Assembly: GCA_019096065.1 (NCBI GenBank)
Contig: JAGUCH010000004.1
Coordinates: 5,704,001-5,768,000, forward strand
From: Paracyclopina nana
Taxonomy: Eukaryota; Arthropoda; Copepoda; Cyclopoida; Cyclopettidae
DNA length: 64,000 nucleotides
Reading direction: 5' to 3'
Shown here: in pieces, positions 1-13,600 of the stretch
How the letters are laid out: each line of letters begins with the position of its first letter
Position numbering within the stretch: position 1 is the first letter of the stretch
Notes under the pieces: model-generated
What the model saw: the letters and a program-made list of their open reading frames with translations, nothing else
Told to the model about the DNA's origin: nothing
The model's database searches: none
Program-made: the position numbers and the translations under genes

Positions 1-912
1 ACTTTGCATTGCTGAGATAAATCCAAAATTCGGGCTATTACCACTGAGACCTTTGTGTGCTTGTTGTGTGCCCAACATGAAATTAGGTTTTTTAAATATA
101 TAGAATTAAAATATGGCTTTTACTTTTTAACAAGAAATTAAAATAATTTAATACAGCCTTCAAACATGTAAACAGAATAATTTTCTGACTATGCCTAGCT
201 GAGATAATGCCAAAATTCAGGCAGTTACTGCTGAATCCGTTCTTGTTTATGTAGCAAACAACCCAAGCACACAATAGCCCACGTACATTGGCACACAATG
301 ATGGCACATAATAGCCCACAATGGCACACAATGATGGCACACAATGGCACACAATGATGGCACAAAAAAGCACACAATGGAAGACAATGGAACACAGCAT
401 GCACACAACTGGTTCACAAAAGGGCACTCAATCTACACACAAATGCTAAAAGAAAGACCAATTTTCAAAAACGATTCAGATTGCTTCCCTAATCATTTTC
501 TGAGTGGTCCCATTAATGGTCAAGTTATAAAGTGGTGTGTGCAATTGTGTGTCATTGTGTGCCATCATTGTGTGCCATTGTGGGCTATTCTGTGCTTGGG
601 TTGTGTACCACATTAATTATCTTGGTCCATTCTTGGCTTGGCTTTCATTAAAAAAGTAGTAGAATTGAGCTACAGTTTTTAGGCTGAAAAAGGGACATTT
701 CAAGATTTTTAAAATTAAAGATGCCTTAAAATTGCTTTTAGTTTTGTTTATGACATATTTTTTAAAAGTTGCATAGCCAAGTTTTGTTTTTAATTAAAAA
801 AATCTGTGTGTGCTTTTTAGTAATTGGGTGCTGGATGTGTGCCATGTGAGTATTGTGGGCATTGTGCAACGATTGTGGGCATTGTGTGGCTTTTAGTAGG
901 ATCCTTACTAAC
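1..912. other. GLDC intron with repeats, no exon seen
   Basis: This stretch lies downstream of the last GLDC exon visible here, so it is read as intron. It is rich in a degenerate CACACAATGATGG-type motif. A 40-bp segment near 11-50 recurs imperfectly near 199-237 (shared GCTGAGATAA...CAAAATTC). A third GTGTGCCAT/ATTGTGGGC-rich patch lies at 830-895. No coding exon is supported in either strand. Confidence 0.5.
248..617. repeat. Imperfect inverted repeat of a CACACAATGATGG-like motif
   Basis: The left arm (about 248-345) contains AACCCAAGCACACAATAGCC followed by several GGCACACAATGAT units. The right arm (about 535-617) contains the reverse complement in the same order, ending GGCTATTCTGTGCTTGGGTT. 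The arms flank about 190 bp of unrelated AT-rich sequence. The transcript of this intron could fold into a long hairpin. It may be a foldback element or an inverted minisatellite. Confidence 0.6.
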
Positions 913-2186
913 CTTGTAACTCCAACCATTCGACCAGGCATCATTCTCACAAGCTTTTGCTTCGTAGCAAAGAATCCAGCATGAGGTCCACCATAAAAGA
1001 GGGGTACACCGAACCTTTGGCTCGTACCCACAGCAATGTCAACTCCCAACTCGCCTGGAGGCTTCAAGATACTCAAAGCCATCAAATCAGTGGCACAAAC
1101 TGTCATCGTGCCATGAGCTTTAGCATCTTCAATCACTTTGGTGAAATCATGAATGCTTCCCTCCGTATCAGGATACTGAAAGATCACCCCACTGATGTCA
1201 TTCTGGGAGAAATCTGTTTCAAAGACATTTTGCACATCGATTTTGATCTCAAATGGCTCTGCCCTGGTCTCAACGCAACTTATGGTTTGTGGGTGAAGTT
1301 TATCTGAGAGCACAAACCGCTTCCTCTTGTTTTGCCTAATCCAAATAAATTTTAGTCAGGCTCACGAAGAACAAGTAATTTATCCTTTGGAAATACCTAA
1401 AACAAAGCCCTAGAGCCTCAGCTGCCGCAGTACCCTCATCTAAAAGTGAAGCATTTGCCACTTCCAGACCTGTCAAGTCGCTAACCATGGTTTGGTAGTT
1501 GAGCAAACTCTCTAGTCTTCCTTGAGCAATTTCTGGCTGGTATGGAGTATATTGGGTGGTCCTGTAATTATGAATTTGAGAGATGTTCCACGATAAATCA
1601 GCAATATATAGCATACCAGCCAGGATTTTCGAACATGTTCCTCATGATGGTATGAGGTGTTTTTGTATTGTAGTATCCCATACCTATGTAGGTTCTCCAT
1701 ATTTTGTTCTTTTTCACAATTTCCTGAATGCGTTTGATGACGTTTACCTCACCTTACAAATGATGGCGATTAGTGCACCTAATTGAGGCTATTTTAGTAC
1801 TTCATTATGATCACTTACTGTAAGGCTTCTCCAAATCCAGCAAACGATTCAGCTTGATATTCTCAGGCACCGCAACACCGGTCAGCTCATCCAGATTCTA
1901 TGAAACACATGCTTTGGTAATGTTACGTTGGTCTTATTCTAAGGTTGAGCAATCTTACGTTGTATCCCAGCTCTGATAGCATAGCCTTGGCCTCATGCCT
2001 GCGAGGACCAATATGGTGAGAGGGAAAATCTTCAACCCTTGGGAAAAGTTCATCGAGCTTATTCAACGGAGCCTCAGGATCAAATTTGACAGCTGTCAAC
2101 TTCAGGCCTCGTTTCAAGGCCACATTGCTTCTCAGAGTCAGCCTCAGAGCTGAGCCCGTGTTCACCCTAGTCACAAGAGAGAACAT
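913..2186 (-). CDS. GLDC: Glycine dehydrogenase (decarboxylating), mitochondrial P-protein, 5' part
   Basis: P-protein of the glycine cleavage system, a PLP enzyme of the mitochondrial matrix that decarboxylates glycine and passes the aminomethyl group to the H-protein lipoyl arm. Five exons fit GT/AG borders and phase: 2186-1959, 1897-1819, 1752-1617, 1561-1397 and 1335-913, giving about 343 residues. The protein starts with an Arg/Leu-rich presequence, then [20 protein letters not shown]. Later come [35 protein letters not shown] and [16 protein letters not shown], all close to human GLDC. The remaining roughly two thirds, including the PLP lysine region, lie beyond the left edge. The last donor is at 912 (AAG|GTTAGT). 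Identification is firm; only completeness is missing. Confidence 0.95.
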
Positions 2187-2450
2187 GGCTACCTAGTAGA
2201 GGCGATGTCTCAACTGCGATTCTTCCACCTGAAGAACCAGTTTTTCAGCAAGATAACCCCGAGAACCAAAAAATTCCGGTTCTCTTATGAAACTTTCCGC
2301 GTTACATGTTTTAATGTTAGTTAGCGTTGTGTATTGATACATCTATATAATGAGTACATTTTTTTGGTCAGCAATGCGGGATGAAAAACAATTTCGATTG
2401 TTCGTGCGTGGACCTCGGCCTAACGTAAAATTGTTGTATGGTCATTATTT
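2187..2450. other. Space between the GLDC start and the p38 3' end
   Basis: It holds the GLDC 5' UTR/promoter and the p38 3' UTR. Both genes are on the minus strand, so GLDC lies downstream of p38. No further ORF or RNA gene is seen. Confidence 0.4.
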
Positions 2451-5036
<2,586 letters not shown>

Positions 5037-5808
5037 TTTTTAGGCGAGTTTCCAGTCAGTGACGTCTAAAAATAACGCATAGGATGTCCTTCTGAGCAGA
5101 ATAAAACTTGAAAAATGCAGGTGCACTAGTCCAAGAGGTTGCTATCGACGACTTGACCGAGATCACACTTAAACAGCTCCTCCTGAAATGAATGCATGTT
5201 ATAAGCGAATCGACGGCAGCCGAGCTAACTACATTTAAAATAAATTTGGTTGTATGTCCGAAAAAACCGGTGTTTTCAATACATATCGAATTTATCTTTT
5301 TACTTACTTCAATGTAACTCATCAATTTGGCGAAAAATAAAAGTTTGGGTCTTTAGTTAGAGGATTCATCAGTAGTGGAGAGCCCGAGAAAATAGCGCGC
5401 GCTCTTCACTAAAATTTCTGATAACAGAATAATATTCATGCGAGAAATTCCGCGCAATTGCCGTTTGCAAAGATGGCAAACTTGACGGCTCATTCAATTA
5501 GCCACTCTTAAAGTCGAATTCATTTGCTACTTCTTTAAAGATTCAGTCACTAATTTTTTCATGGCTGTCAAAGTCTACTCCACTCGTAAATGTGAGTGTT
5601 TTTATTTAGCTCGGAGCTGGCGAGTGCGCGAGTTGACGCTCTCGAACATGTCATACACTACCGTGATAGCTGCAGTGTCAAACATGCTACTCTGAGGTTA
5701 GGGGGGCAAAAAGAGATCCTAATCTTCAATATCGGCCGAATTTCACATGTGTTTCGCCTGTAGTGATGATCACCCATCGATTACAATAACTTGAAAGGGC
5801 CTCGGCAA
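5037..5808. other. Divergent intergenic region between p38 and SLC41
   Basis: It must contain the 5' UTRs and promoters of the minus-strand p38 gene and the plus-strand SLC41 gene. No clear TATA box or extra coding exon was recognised. Confidence 0.4.
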
Positions 5809-7535
5809 ATGATTAGCATTGACATTATGGGTCAACGTGAAAGCTCCCTAGTTGATGAAAAATACCAGCTGCTGGAGGACGCATTCGCTCCAGAAGCTAC
5901 TCCTTCTTACGAGGAAAGTGCCAACATCAGAGACACCCACGAAGACTCGGCCGAGTCGCTCAACGGTGATGATGACGACTGCACTGTCAACCTACTTCGT
6001 GCCCCGACAACCCCCTCAAATGGCAATAATGGACTTCCCCCAAGCAACCACCAAGCTAATCACGAGTCATTCTGGTCAATTACTTTCGAAATACTGTTCC
6101 CATTTGCCATTGCTGGATTGGGTATGGTCGGTGCTGGCATTGTCCTGGACATTGTTCAGCACTGGACGGTTTTCGAGAAGATAAATGAGCTCTTCATCCT
6201 TGTGCCAGCCTTGCTTGGTCTCAAAGGAAACTTGGAAATGACATTGGCGTCTAGGCTTTCCACTCAGGTACATTCACCATCTGCATTACATTTGATAAAT
6301 GCAATTATATGATACACTGTCAACAGTGATATATATAAAAGCTAATTATTAGCATCTACTTTCCGTAACAGGTGTTGCTGAGTGCAAAGTGTCCTTTTGT
6401 TGTTCCAGGCACACTTGGGTCATATGGACAAAAGAGCTGATTGCATTTCTATGGTGTCTTCCAATCTTGCTCTTGTTCAGTGTCAAGGAATCGTAGTGGG
6501 ATTTGTTGCCTCAATGGTCGCAATTTTTATGCACTACCTAACTGACAAAGAGTTCAACATCGACCATGCTCTGCTCTTATGCGCATCTTCCATTGTGACA
6601 GCTTCGCTGGCTAGCTTTGCACTCGGTTTGGTGATGGTCGGGGTCATTATTCTCTCAAGGAAGTGCAAGATCAATCCCGATAATGTAGCTACACCCATTG
6701 CGGCATCTCTGGGAGACTTGATCACCTTGTCCCTGCTTTCTTGGATAGCTTCTCTTCTCTTTGCCCATATTGACGAGGATCGAGGAGTCTCTGTGACAAT
6801 TATCGTGCTTTACATTATATTCACCCCGTTCTGCATCTACTTGTCAAGGCAAAATCCCGTCACTGCGGAAGTACTATACTCAGGCTGGACACCTGTCTTA
6901 TTAGCTATGGCCCTGAGTAGCATTGGTGGCCTCATACTGGACAGCGCTGTAAGCAAGTTTCGTGGCATAGCAGTTTTCCAGCCTGTCTTTAACGGTGTTG
7001 GTGGGAACCTCGTGGCAGTTCAAGCCAGTCGAATTTCCACATATCTCCACTCAAACGTGAGTAGGCTATGTTATCTTTGTGGTATCCTGTTCAACATTTC
7101 GCTTTTCAGGCCAATTTCGGACAGCTTCCAGCAGGAGACGAAAAAATCTGCCTCGATCCCATAACTGTCATTTTTGGTAGCAGTATTCATAGTCGCACGT
7201 GCAGGATTCTTATGATGTTAGTCGTCCCAGGACATTTGCTTTTTGCAACAGCAATTTCCATGATGCAGTTCGGACATGCCACCATCACGCCCCTTTTTAT
7301 GCTCTTCTACATTGTTGCAGCAGTATTGCAGATATGGATCCTCTTGCACACCGCTCATTGGATGATCCATTGGATGTGGAAAAAGTCGGTGGATCCTGAC
7401 AGCTCAGCAATTCCATACTTGACAGCCTTAGGAGATCTGCTCGGGGGTGCATTGCTAGCTCTGGCTTTTGAATTGCTCTACTTGATAGGTGACCAGGCAT
7501 CCAACTATCAGGTAGAAGACATCCCAGCTTTATAA
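5809..7535 (+). CDS. SLC41A1: SLC41-family magnesium transporter (MgtE-like)
   Basis: Membrane Mg2+ transporter of the SLC41 family, which carries two MgtE-like membrane repeats. Three exons: 5809-6267, 6409-7056 and 7110-7535, 1533 nt, 510 residues, typical for the family. I start at the ATG at 5809; the frame opens upstream only with a TTG. An acidic cytosolic N-tail of about 90 residues leads to the first repeat with [10 protein letters not shown]-type sequence (here [20 protein letters not shown]) and [10 protein letters not shown] across the first splice. The second repeat has [20 protein letters not shown] and then [17 protein letters not shown] near the end, all SLC41 signatures. A poly(A) signal AATAAA lies at 7655-7660. 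Whether it corresponds to SLC41A1, A2 or A3 cannot be decided. Confidence 0.93.
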
Positions 7536-7676
7536 ATCGCACATCTTAAACGAGACCAAATCATAATTTGACCGGGCTAACGCAACAACTGTGATTATTT
7601 TATGACTTAGTTGACCCATTGTTATTACATACTAGAACTATAGAGAATTGATCCAATAAACGTATTTATAGCACAG

Positions 7677-10600
7677 TCACACTTTACTCTTGAGCATTTT
7701 GGACACTTTCTTTGAACTGTATATAACTGTTTTTGATAGTCCTGCAGATAAGATTCCTTTTGCCGCTTGTACAACGGCTGGCCTCGCAACGACATAAGCC
7801 AAGCATTGACTGATCAAGTCATCAATGTCCCTATCATAGGCTGCCGACCTTAGCACGTCTTCAACATCCCTCCACTTGCCATCTCGATTCCAGACCTACA
7901 AAAAGGTTTCGAAAATTTATCAGAGTAGCTTTGCATTTCGTTCGCAGGCCCTAGCGCTTAGTCAAACCTAAGAATCTATTAAAATCTTCTTCCCTTATCT
8001 AAATCCACTTTAGGAAAAAATTGGAGAAGTTTCCCGAAAAAAAGGCCCCAAAAGCTTTGTTTTTCTGCGCTCTGTATATATACAGATACGTTATATGATT
8101 TAGATGGCTTAGATGATAATCTATATTTGTACCGTTTCCTGATGATTTTTGCGGTGGCAAAGAAACACAGAAATACGGCCTGACGGAAAATACGGAAAAA
8201 GCATCATTTTTGTCAACTTGGCGGTGGGTTCACTACATACGGCAGTGAAGCGAAAATCCTTGTATTTTGCTGAGATGAGGCGTGCGCTCGCATCTACCGT
8301 ACAATAATGACTTTTTTTCGTCACATGTGAAGAAATAATGCTCATTATTGTACAGTTGACAACTTGAGAGTCCTTCTTCAATTTAAAAAAAGACTTGACC
8401 GGGATTCGAACCTGGGTCGACTGGATATAAGGTCTGCACTTTGCCAGTGTACTATCAGACATCTCTTATGTCACGGTGGCATATACAAATAATTACATTT
8501 GCATTCTGATTTAAGAAAATCTTCAAAAATAATTTATAATGAAGAACAGTCCTTTAAAGCATTCTAATTTTAAAAAAGTCCTCTTAAACATCCTCATTCT
8601 AGAAAAGTCTGCCAAAACACTATAATTTTAAAAAAGTGCAAAAATCAATTTTTATAGTCTTCTTTGTAACAAGCTTTTATTGATCTTGGAAAAAAGAATG
8701 GAATTATAAGTGACATCTTATAATTTCAAGCCAAATTCGTCATTTTGGTGTTTTTTCGAAAAATTCTGGCTAAATATTCCGCTAAATATCTAGTTGCCCT
8801 ACAAGTGCTGAGCTCTTGCTGGAGATGCGAGCGCGCGATTGACCGCAAAGTTTTACCTGCAAACGAGCTATCCTTTTTAAGGCCAATTGACTTGTTAAAT
8901 TAATCAATTTTTGCATTTAACAGTATAATTGGGATTTTTAACCATCACGAAGTTAACAAAAATGTCAATACTGTCCTGATGACGAGTCCATATAGGGTTT
9001 TTCGCTCATTCGTAGTAAAATTCCAGATCACTCGTGGCTTCGCCACTCGGTGATCTTTCATTTGACTACTCATGGGCGAAAAACCCTATATGGACTCATC
9101 ATCAGGACAGTATTGTTACATTTCTTCTCACTTCATACCTATAATAAAAATTACACCTCGGCGTGATTCCGTGAAATCTAATAACACGGACATGGAGTAA
9201 ACTTCAGATGAAAAAAACAAATAACACGGACATGGAGTAAACTTCAGATGAAAAACACGGACAGAAAAAATACTTAAAATAGTTAAAACAATGAAAACTA
9301 AGTTAATTGTATAAACTATGTCAGTTGAGTAAATATTAAATTAAGTTTTGCGATCAGTTCTCGGTACATAAGCTTGTTCTCATGAAACTCAGTATATAAG
9401 GCAGGCGGTAAAATTGTTTTAAGACAAACAAAAAGGAAAAAAAGGGGTCAATTTTAAGACTATTGAAAAATGAACACTCGAAGTTTATTTCAATTTCAGT
9501 GCCAAACTGGTTGCTTCTGAATCAATATGCATCACACAAATTCCTTTAAACCAACTCAAAAATTGCAGAGTTATTACAAGTAAGATACAGCTGAAATGAT
9601 CAAAGCCACTAAAACATAAATAAGTAAAATTTCTCCAAGAATGAATTTTTTGAGACAATATGCATACAGCATCCATAGTCTGCACAGTTCTGGAAACTCC
9701 AAAGTTTTTATAAGTACATTTAGCAGCCTAAAAGAGTATTTTCAATCCCTAACATTGCTTTGGACAGTTCATAATTGAACAAATAGTTCATCAAGGCTAG
9801 TTGACCCAAGTTTGCAAAATAAATCCTACTTTGATTATTCTTGTTCAGCCATTTCCGTGTAATTCCATTCAGGCTTATATCTATTTAATCAGCGTCCGTG
9901 TTATTTAAATTCTAATTTCACAGAATCGCGAAAAGGTGTGATTTTAATTGGAGGGGTCAAATGAGGTCATTTCCGTATTTCTGTGTTTCTGTGCGTCCGT
10001 AATATTAGGGGACCCTGATTTTTGGCAATCCTAACCACTATTAGGACTGTACGTATTTGTGCTCAAGTGCGGTATAAATATAGATGATTCTTGGAGCAGT
10101 CATCTATAATTGGACCAAATTTAGATGATTTTAGACTTTAACCAAGCTCAAGCAAATATGATGGCTTTTGAAATATTGCTCCTCATAATGCATGGCTCAT
10201 TTAAAATCTGTATTTAGAAATAATCAGAACAATTATTATTACTTTTCATTTTATGGTAAGGAAAATCCAAGAATTACTCATTAAAAAGTAAAATAATGGC
10301 CATAATTTTACAGGGCAAAAAAATCTTGAAAATTTTGGAGCCAGAAGCTCAATATTTTGATTTTTCCCCCAAAAAAGCATTTGAAAAGTTTTTTTTTTTG
10401 GCTCACTTTTCATGCTTCATTTATCAAGCTCAGTAATAATTTGGAAAAGTACAATTTATTTTGGACTTCATACAAAACTCTTGATTTTAATTTCTTTTAT
10501 TTTGGTATTAAAGTAGTTTGGTCGATTGGGAGGTGGAATATTTTATATATTTTGGGTCTAGCTTATCATTAGCTTTAAAGTAGCTTAGCATAGATAATTG

Positions 10601-13600
10601 CAATCGTCTAAATTAGTCCAGTCTATATTTATGAATCTTGATAGCCCAGGAGGTTGGTGGTCCAAATATAGATGACGATCTGCAAAAATCATCTATTATT
10701 TGGACCAAAAACGGTCCAACTATCGATGACAAAGATGACCATCTAAATCATCTAAGGAATCTATATTTTTACGCACTGTAAACCGAATTTCCTCGTGAGT
10801 AATTCACTTTGCCGGTTGACTCAGCTTTTTTGCACTCCTGATGCGCTATGAAGTAAATGACAACCCTAGGGTTACTTTTTACTTAGTAAATGGTAAATGC
10901 GAACCCTAGGGTTACTTTTTACTTAGTAAATGGTAAATGCGAACCCTAGGGTTACTTTTTACTTAGTAAATGGTAAATGCGAACCCTAGGGTTACTTTTT
11001 ACTTAGTAAATGGTAAATGCGAACCCTAGGGTTACTTTTTACTTAGTGAATGGTAAATGAGAACCCTAGGGTTACTTTTTACCAACTTGGTCAAGTACTT
11101 GTCATAAGCAGGGATCCCTGACGTTTCCGAGGCCGCTGAAGTTTTCTCGGCCTCTTCAATCCATTTTTTCAATGATTTTTCACTTTTTCACTACAGCTGC
11201 CGCTGCTTACTGTTAGGCAGTCGCTCACCTTTGTTATGGTTTGTAGTTCTTGTTCAGGCTATAGAGGGCAGCAATGTTTCTAGATAGCAGAGCCATCTTT
11301 GGATTATTCTATTATTTCTATAGCTATGCAAAGTTTCAGATCTCTGAGCAATTCCCACCTAGGAATCGGCATGCCTTAAGTTCACGGCCCCTTATGAAAT
11401 TGCGCTTGATTTCGGCAAGTTCATTACTCACTTGGAAATTTTGACCTCGCTACGCTCGGTTAAAAGATTTGTCTTGGTTTTATGTTTACCATACTCGCGC
11501 AATTTTTACCGCACCTTCTCATTCCCGAAAAGCAGCAGGTAAAATACTAATACAGACCCGTTCTTCTGTCTTAGTAGAAAAAAATGGCGGTGCAATTTCC
11601 TCATGAGAGTTGACCATTACAATGACGGGGAAAATTCTTAAAAAGTAATATGACATCAAATTACCCTAACGAGGAGCTCTTGCATATTTTTGGGAAGCAT
11701 CGAAAGGTGAAAGTGCCTCGCACCAGGGCTCATATCCTGCTCAAATATCACAGCCTCTGTTTCTTCATCAATGGATGCTTCATCACTACCAGTAGCATTC
11801 CTGGCATACACAAACTCGGACATTTTTGAGAGCTGGGTGCCATAAAGTTGCCTCAATTCGGTGCCAGACCCCTGAGCAATCCGTTCCACTTTTTGCTTGT
11901 CTTCTCCACCCACGTGCATTCGGAAATCTCCTTTGTAGGAAAGTCCGCAAATTGTCTCGTACAGCCTCCTTTCAGAAAACTTTTCGGGCAGCAGAAGGAA
12001 AGAGGTATGCAGTGCATTTTTCAGATTCATTCTTAATGCCAAAGAGAGCTCAGGATCAATTTCTTTGGAGGCCCGATCAATGACTCGTACGGGCTTTTGG
12101 AGCCTTCCAGCCACATAAAGGCTTTCCCAATCGAGCAAATCTGCTATTAAATTGCTACGATTAATCACTCCATATTTGATGAGTCCATCTTCGAACGGAA
12201 TCAAAGTGTTGAAGTAAGACTTGGCTCCAAATGAGTCTTGCAGCTCGCTGATCACCCTGGAGCCCAGAAATGACATCAGGCCTAAAAAACAACGCAAAAA
12301 GGCTTACATTTAATTTTCATCTATCTTTTTTTAGAACGTCCGCTAAAAATTCGGGCAACACCCAGGAAAGGACAAGATAGAAGGGAATCAGGGATTTTTG
12401 CAATGCCGGATGATAGATAGCTTGCTTGTATATAAGACATCATATAATTGGCTCAACAGCTAAGCAGTCTGTGTTACATGACATTATGGTGAGAATATGA
12501 AAGCTTCTTCTGTTTAAACAGTTTCAGAATATAAAAAGTAAAATTGCTTTTTCAGAGACTTGTGAAATTGATTCTATTTGCATTTTCTTGCGTCATGGCA
12601 CAAGGAGGAACAGTTCCTAGCCTTTCAATGAACAAATGCTGGGATGTCATGAAACAGCATGGTCTGACAGACAGATTTCCAGGTGCTGTGTCACACGCCA
12701 TTCACTCGCTGACATTGCAGGATTTAAGGTATCAAAACGCCTTTTACCTCAATTTCTTTTCATATCACATAAATGAAACAGACACTACTTCGATAAGAAA
12801 ACAAAGGAGAAGAATGGAGTGCCCGTTGTCAATCTGGATTTGAATGCAACTGAACATGTTTTGCTGCATTCCCCAAATGTGGGATATGACGAGAGATTCC
12901 TGACAATGGGCTTGCGAGCTGCCGACCAAGTTTTGGCCAACATGGACAATCCGGGGTATGACATAGCCCAATACACTATTTTAGAGAGGCTAATACATGC
13001 TCTTCACATGCAAGAGGTGGCAACATTCAAATTTTATCCTACCTTCTAAACTTAATTCAATGAATTTTGCATCCACCTCATTTAGGTATGGGAGATGACA
13101 TCTCAGCACTACAATATGTTGATAAAAACGCCACCAAAAAACAAGGAAGCATGTCAATGTGTAAAAGATGTAAACAACAATGGCATCCTCAAATTCCTCC
13201 ATTACATGGCCTTGAAAATCAGGTACCCCCAAATGATGTACAAAAAAAGTCTCAAGATGAGCAAGAGCAACGCTAGAACTTTGCTTGCAACCAAGCAGTT
13301 AGAAGAGTCTATCCAAGACGACCCCGAACTTGAAGAGGATCCCACTAAGAACGGCTTTCACAACCCAAAAACTGAAAATAAGGGCTTGACTCAATATGGG
13401 TCTACAGAGGATCAAACCCAATATGGATTTCATTACCCAAAAGCTGAAAAAAAGGACTCGACTCAATATGGCTTTGACTTTCCGAAGCCCAAAGAGGATC
13501 AAACCCAATATGGCTTTCATTACCCAAAAGCTGAAAATAATGACTCGACGCAATATGGCTCTGACTTTCCTAAGCCAACAGAAGGAAACGATGAAGCCGG

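Larger units (their letters stand above)
7896..11664 (-). other. TAMM41 intron 2, a repeat-rich 3.8 kb
   Basis: Contains a tRNA-derived sequence, a 150-bp palindrome, two TIR-flanked segments and a 40-bp tandem array, listed separately. In addition AAACACAGAAATACGG near 8165-8180 recurs inverted near 9973-9990, about 1.8 kb apart, which suggests nested or decayed mobile DNA. No coding exon seen. Confidence 0.6.

Noticed and set aside
5791-5808. Earlier start for the SLC41 gene
   Set aside because: The frame upstream begins with TTG; the first ATG is at 5809.
8966-9115. Hammerhead ribozyme (CTGATGA core in the palindrome arms)
   Set aside because: A CTGATGA and a GAAA are both present, but the bases next to them do not form helix II, and both arms carry the motif only because they are palindromic.
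10861-11080. Interstitial telomere repeat
   Set aside because: The TAGGG step occurs once per 40-bp unit as a palindrome, not as a run of short telomere units.
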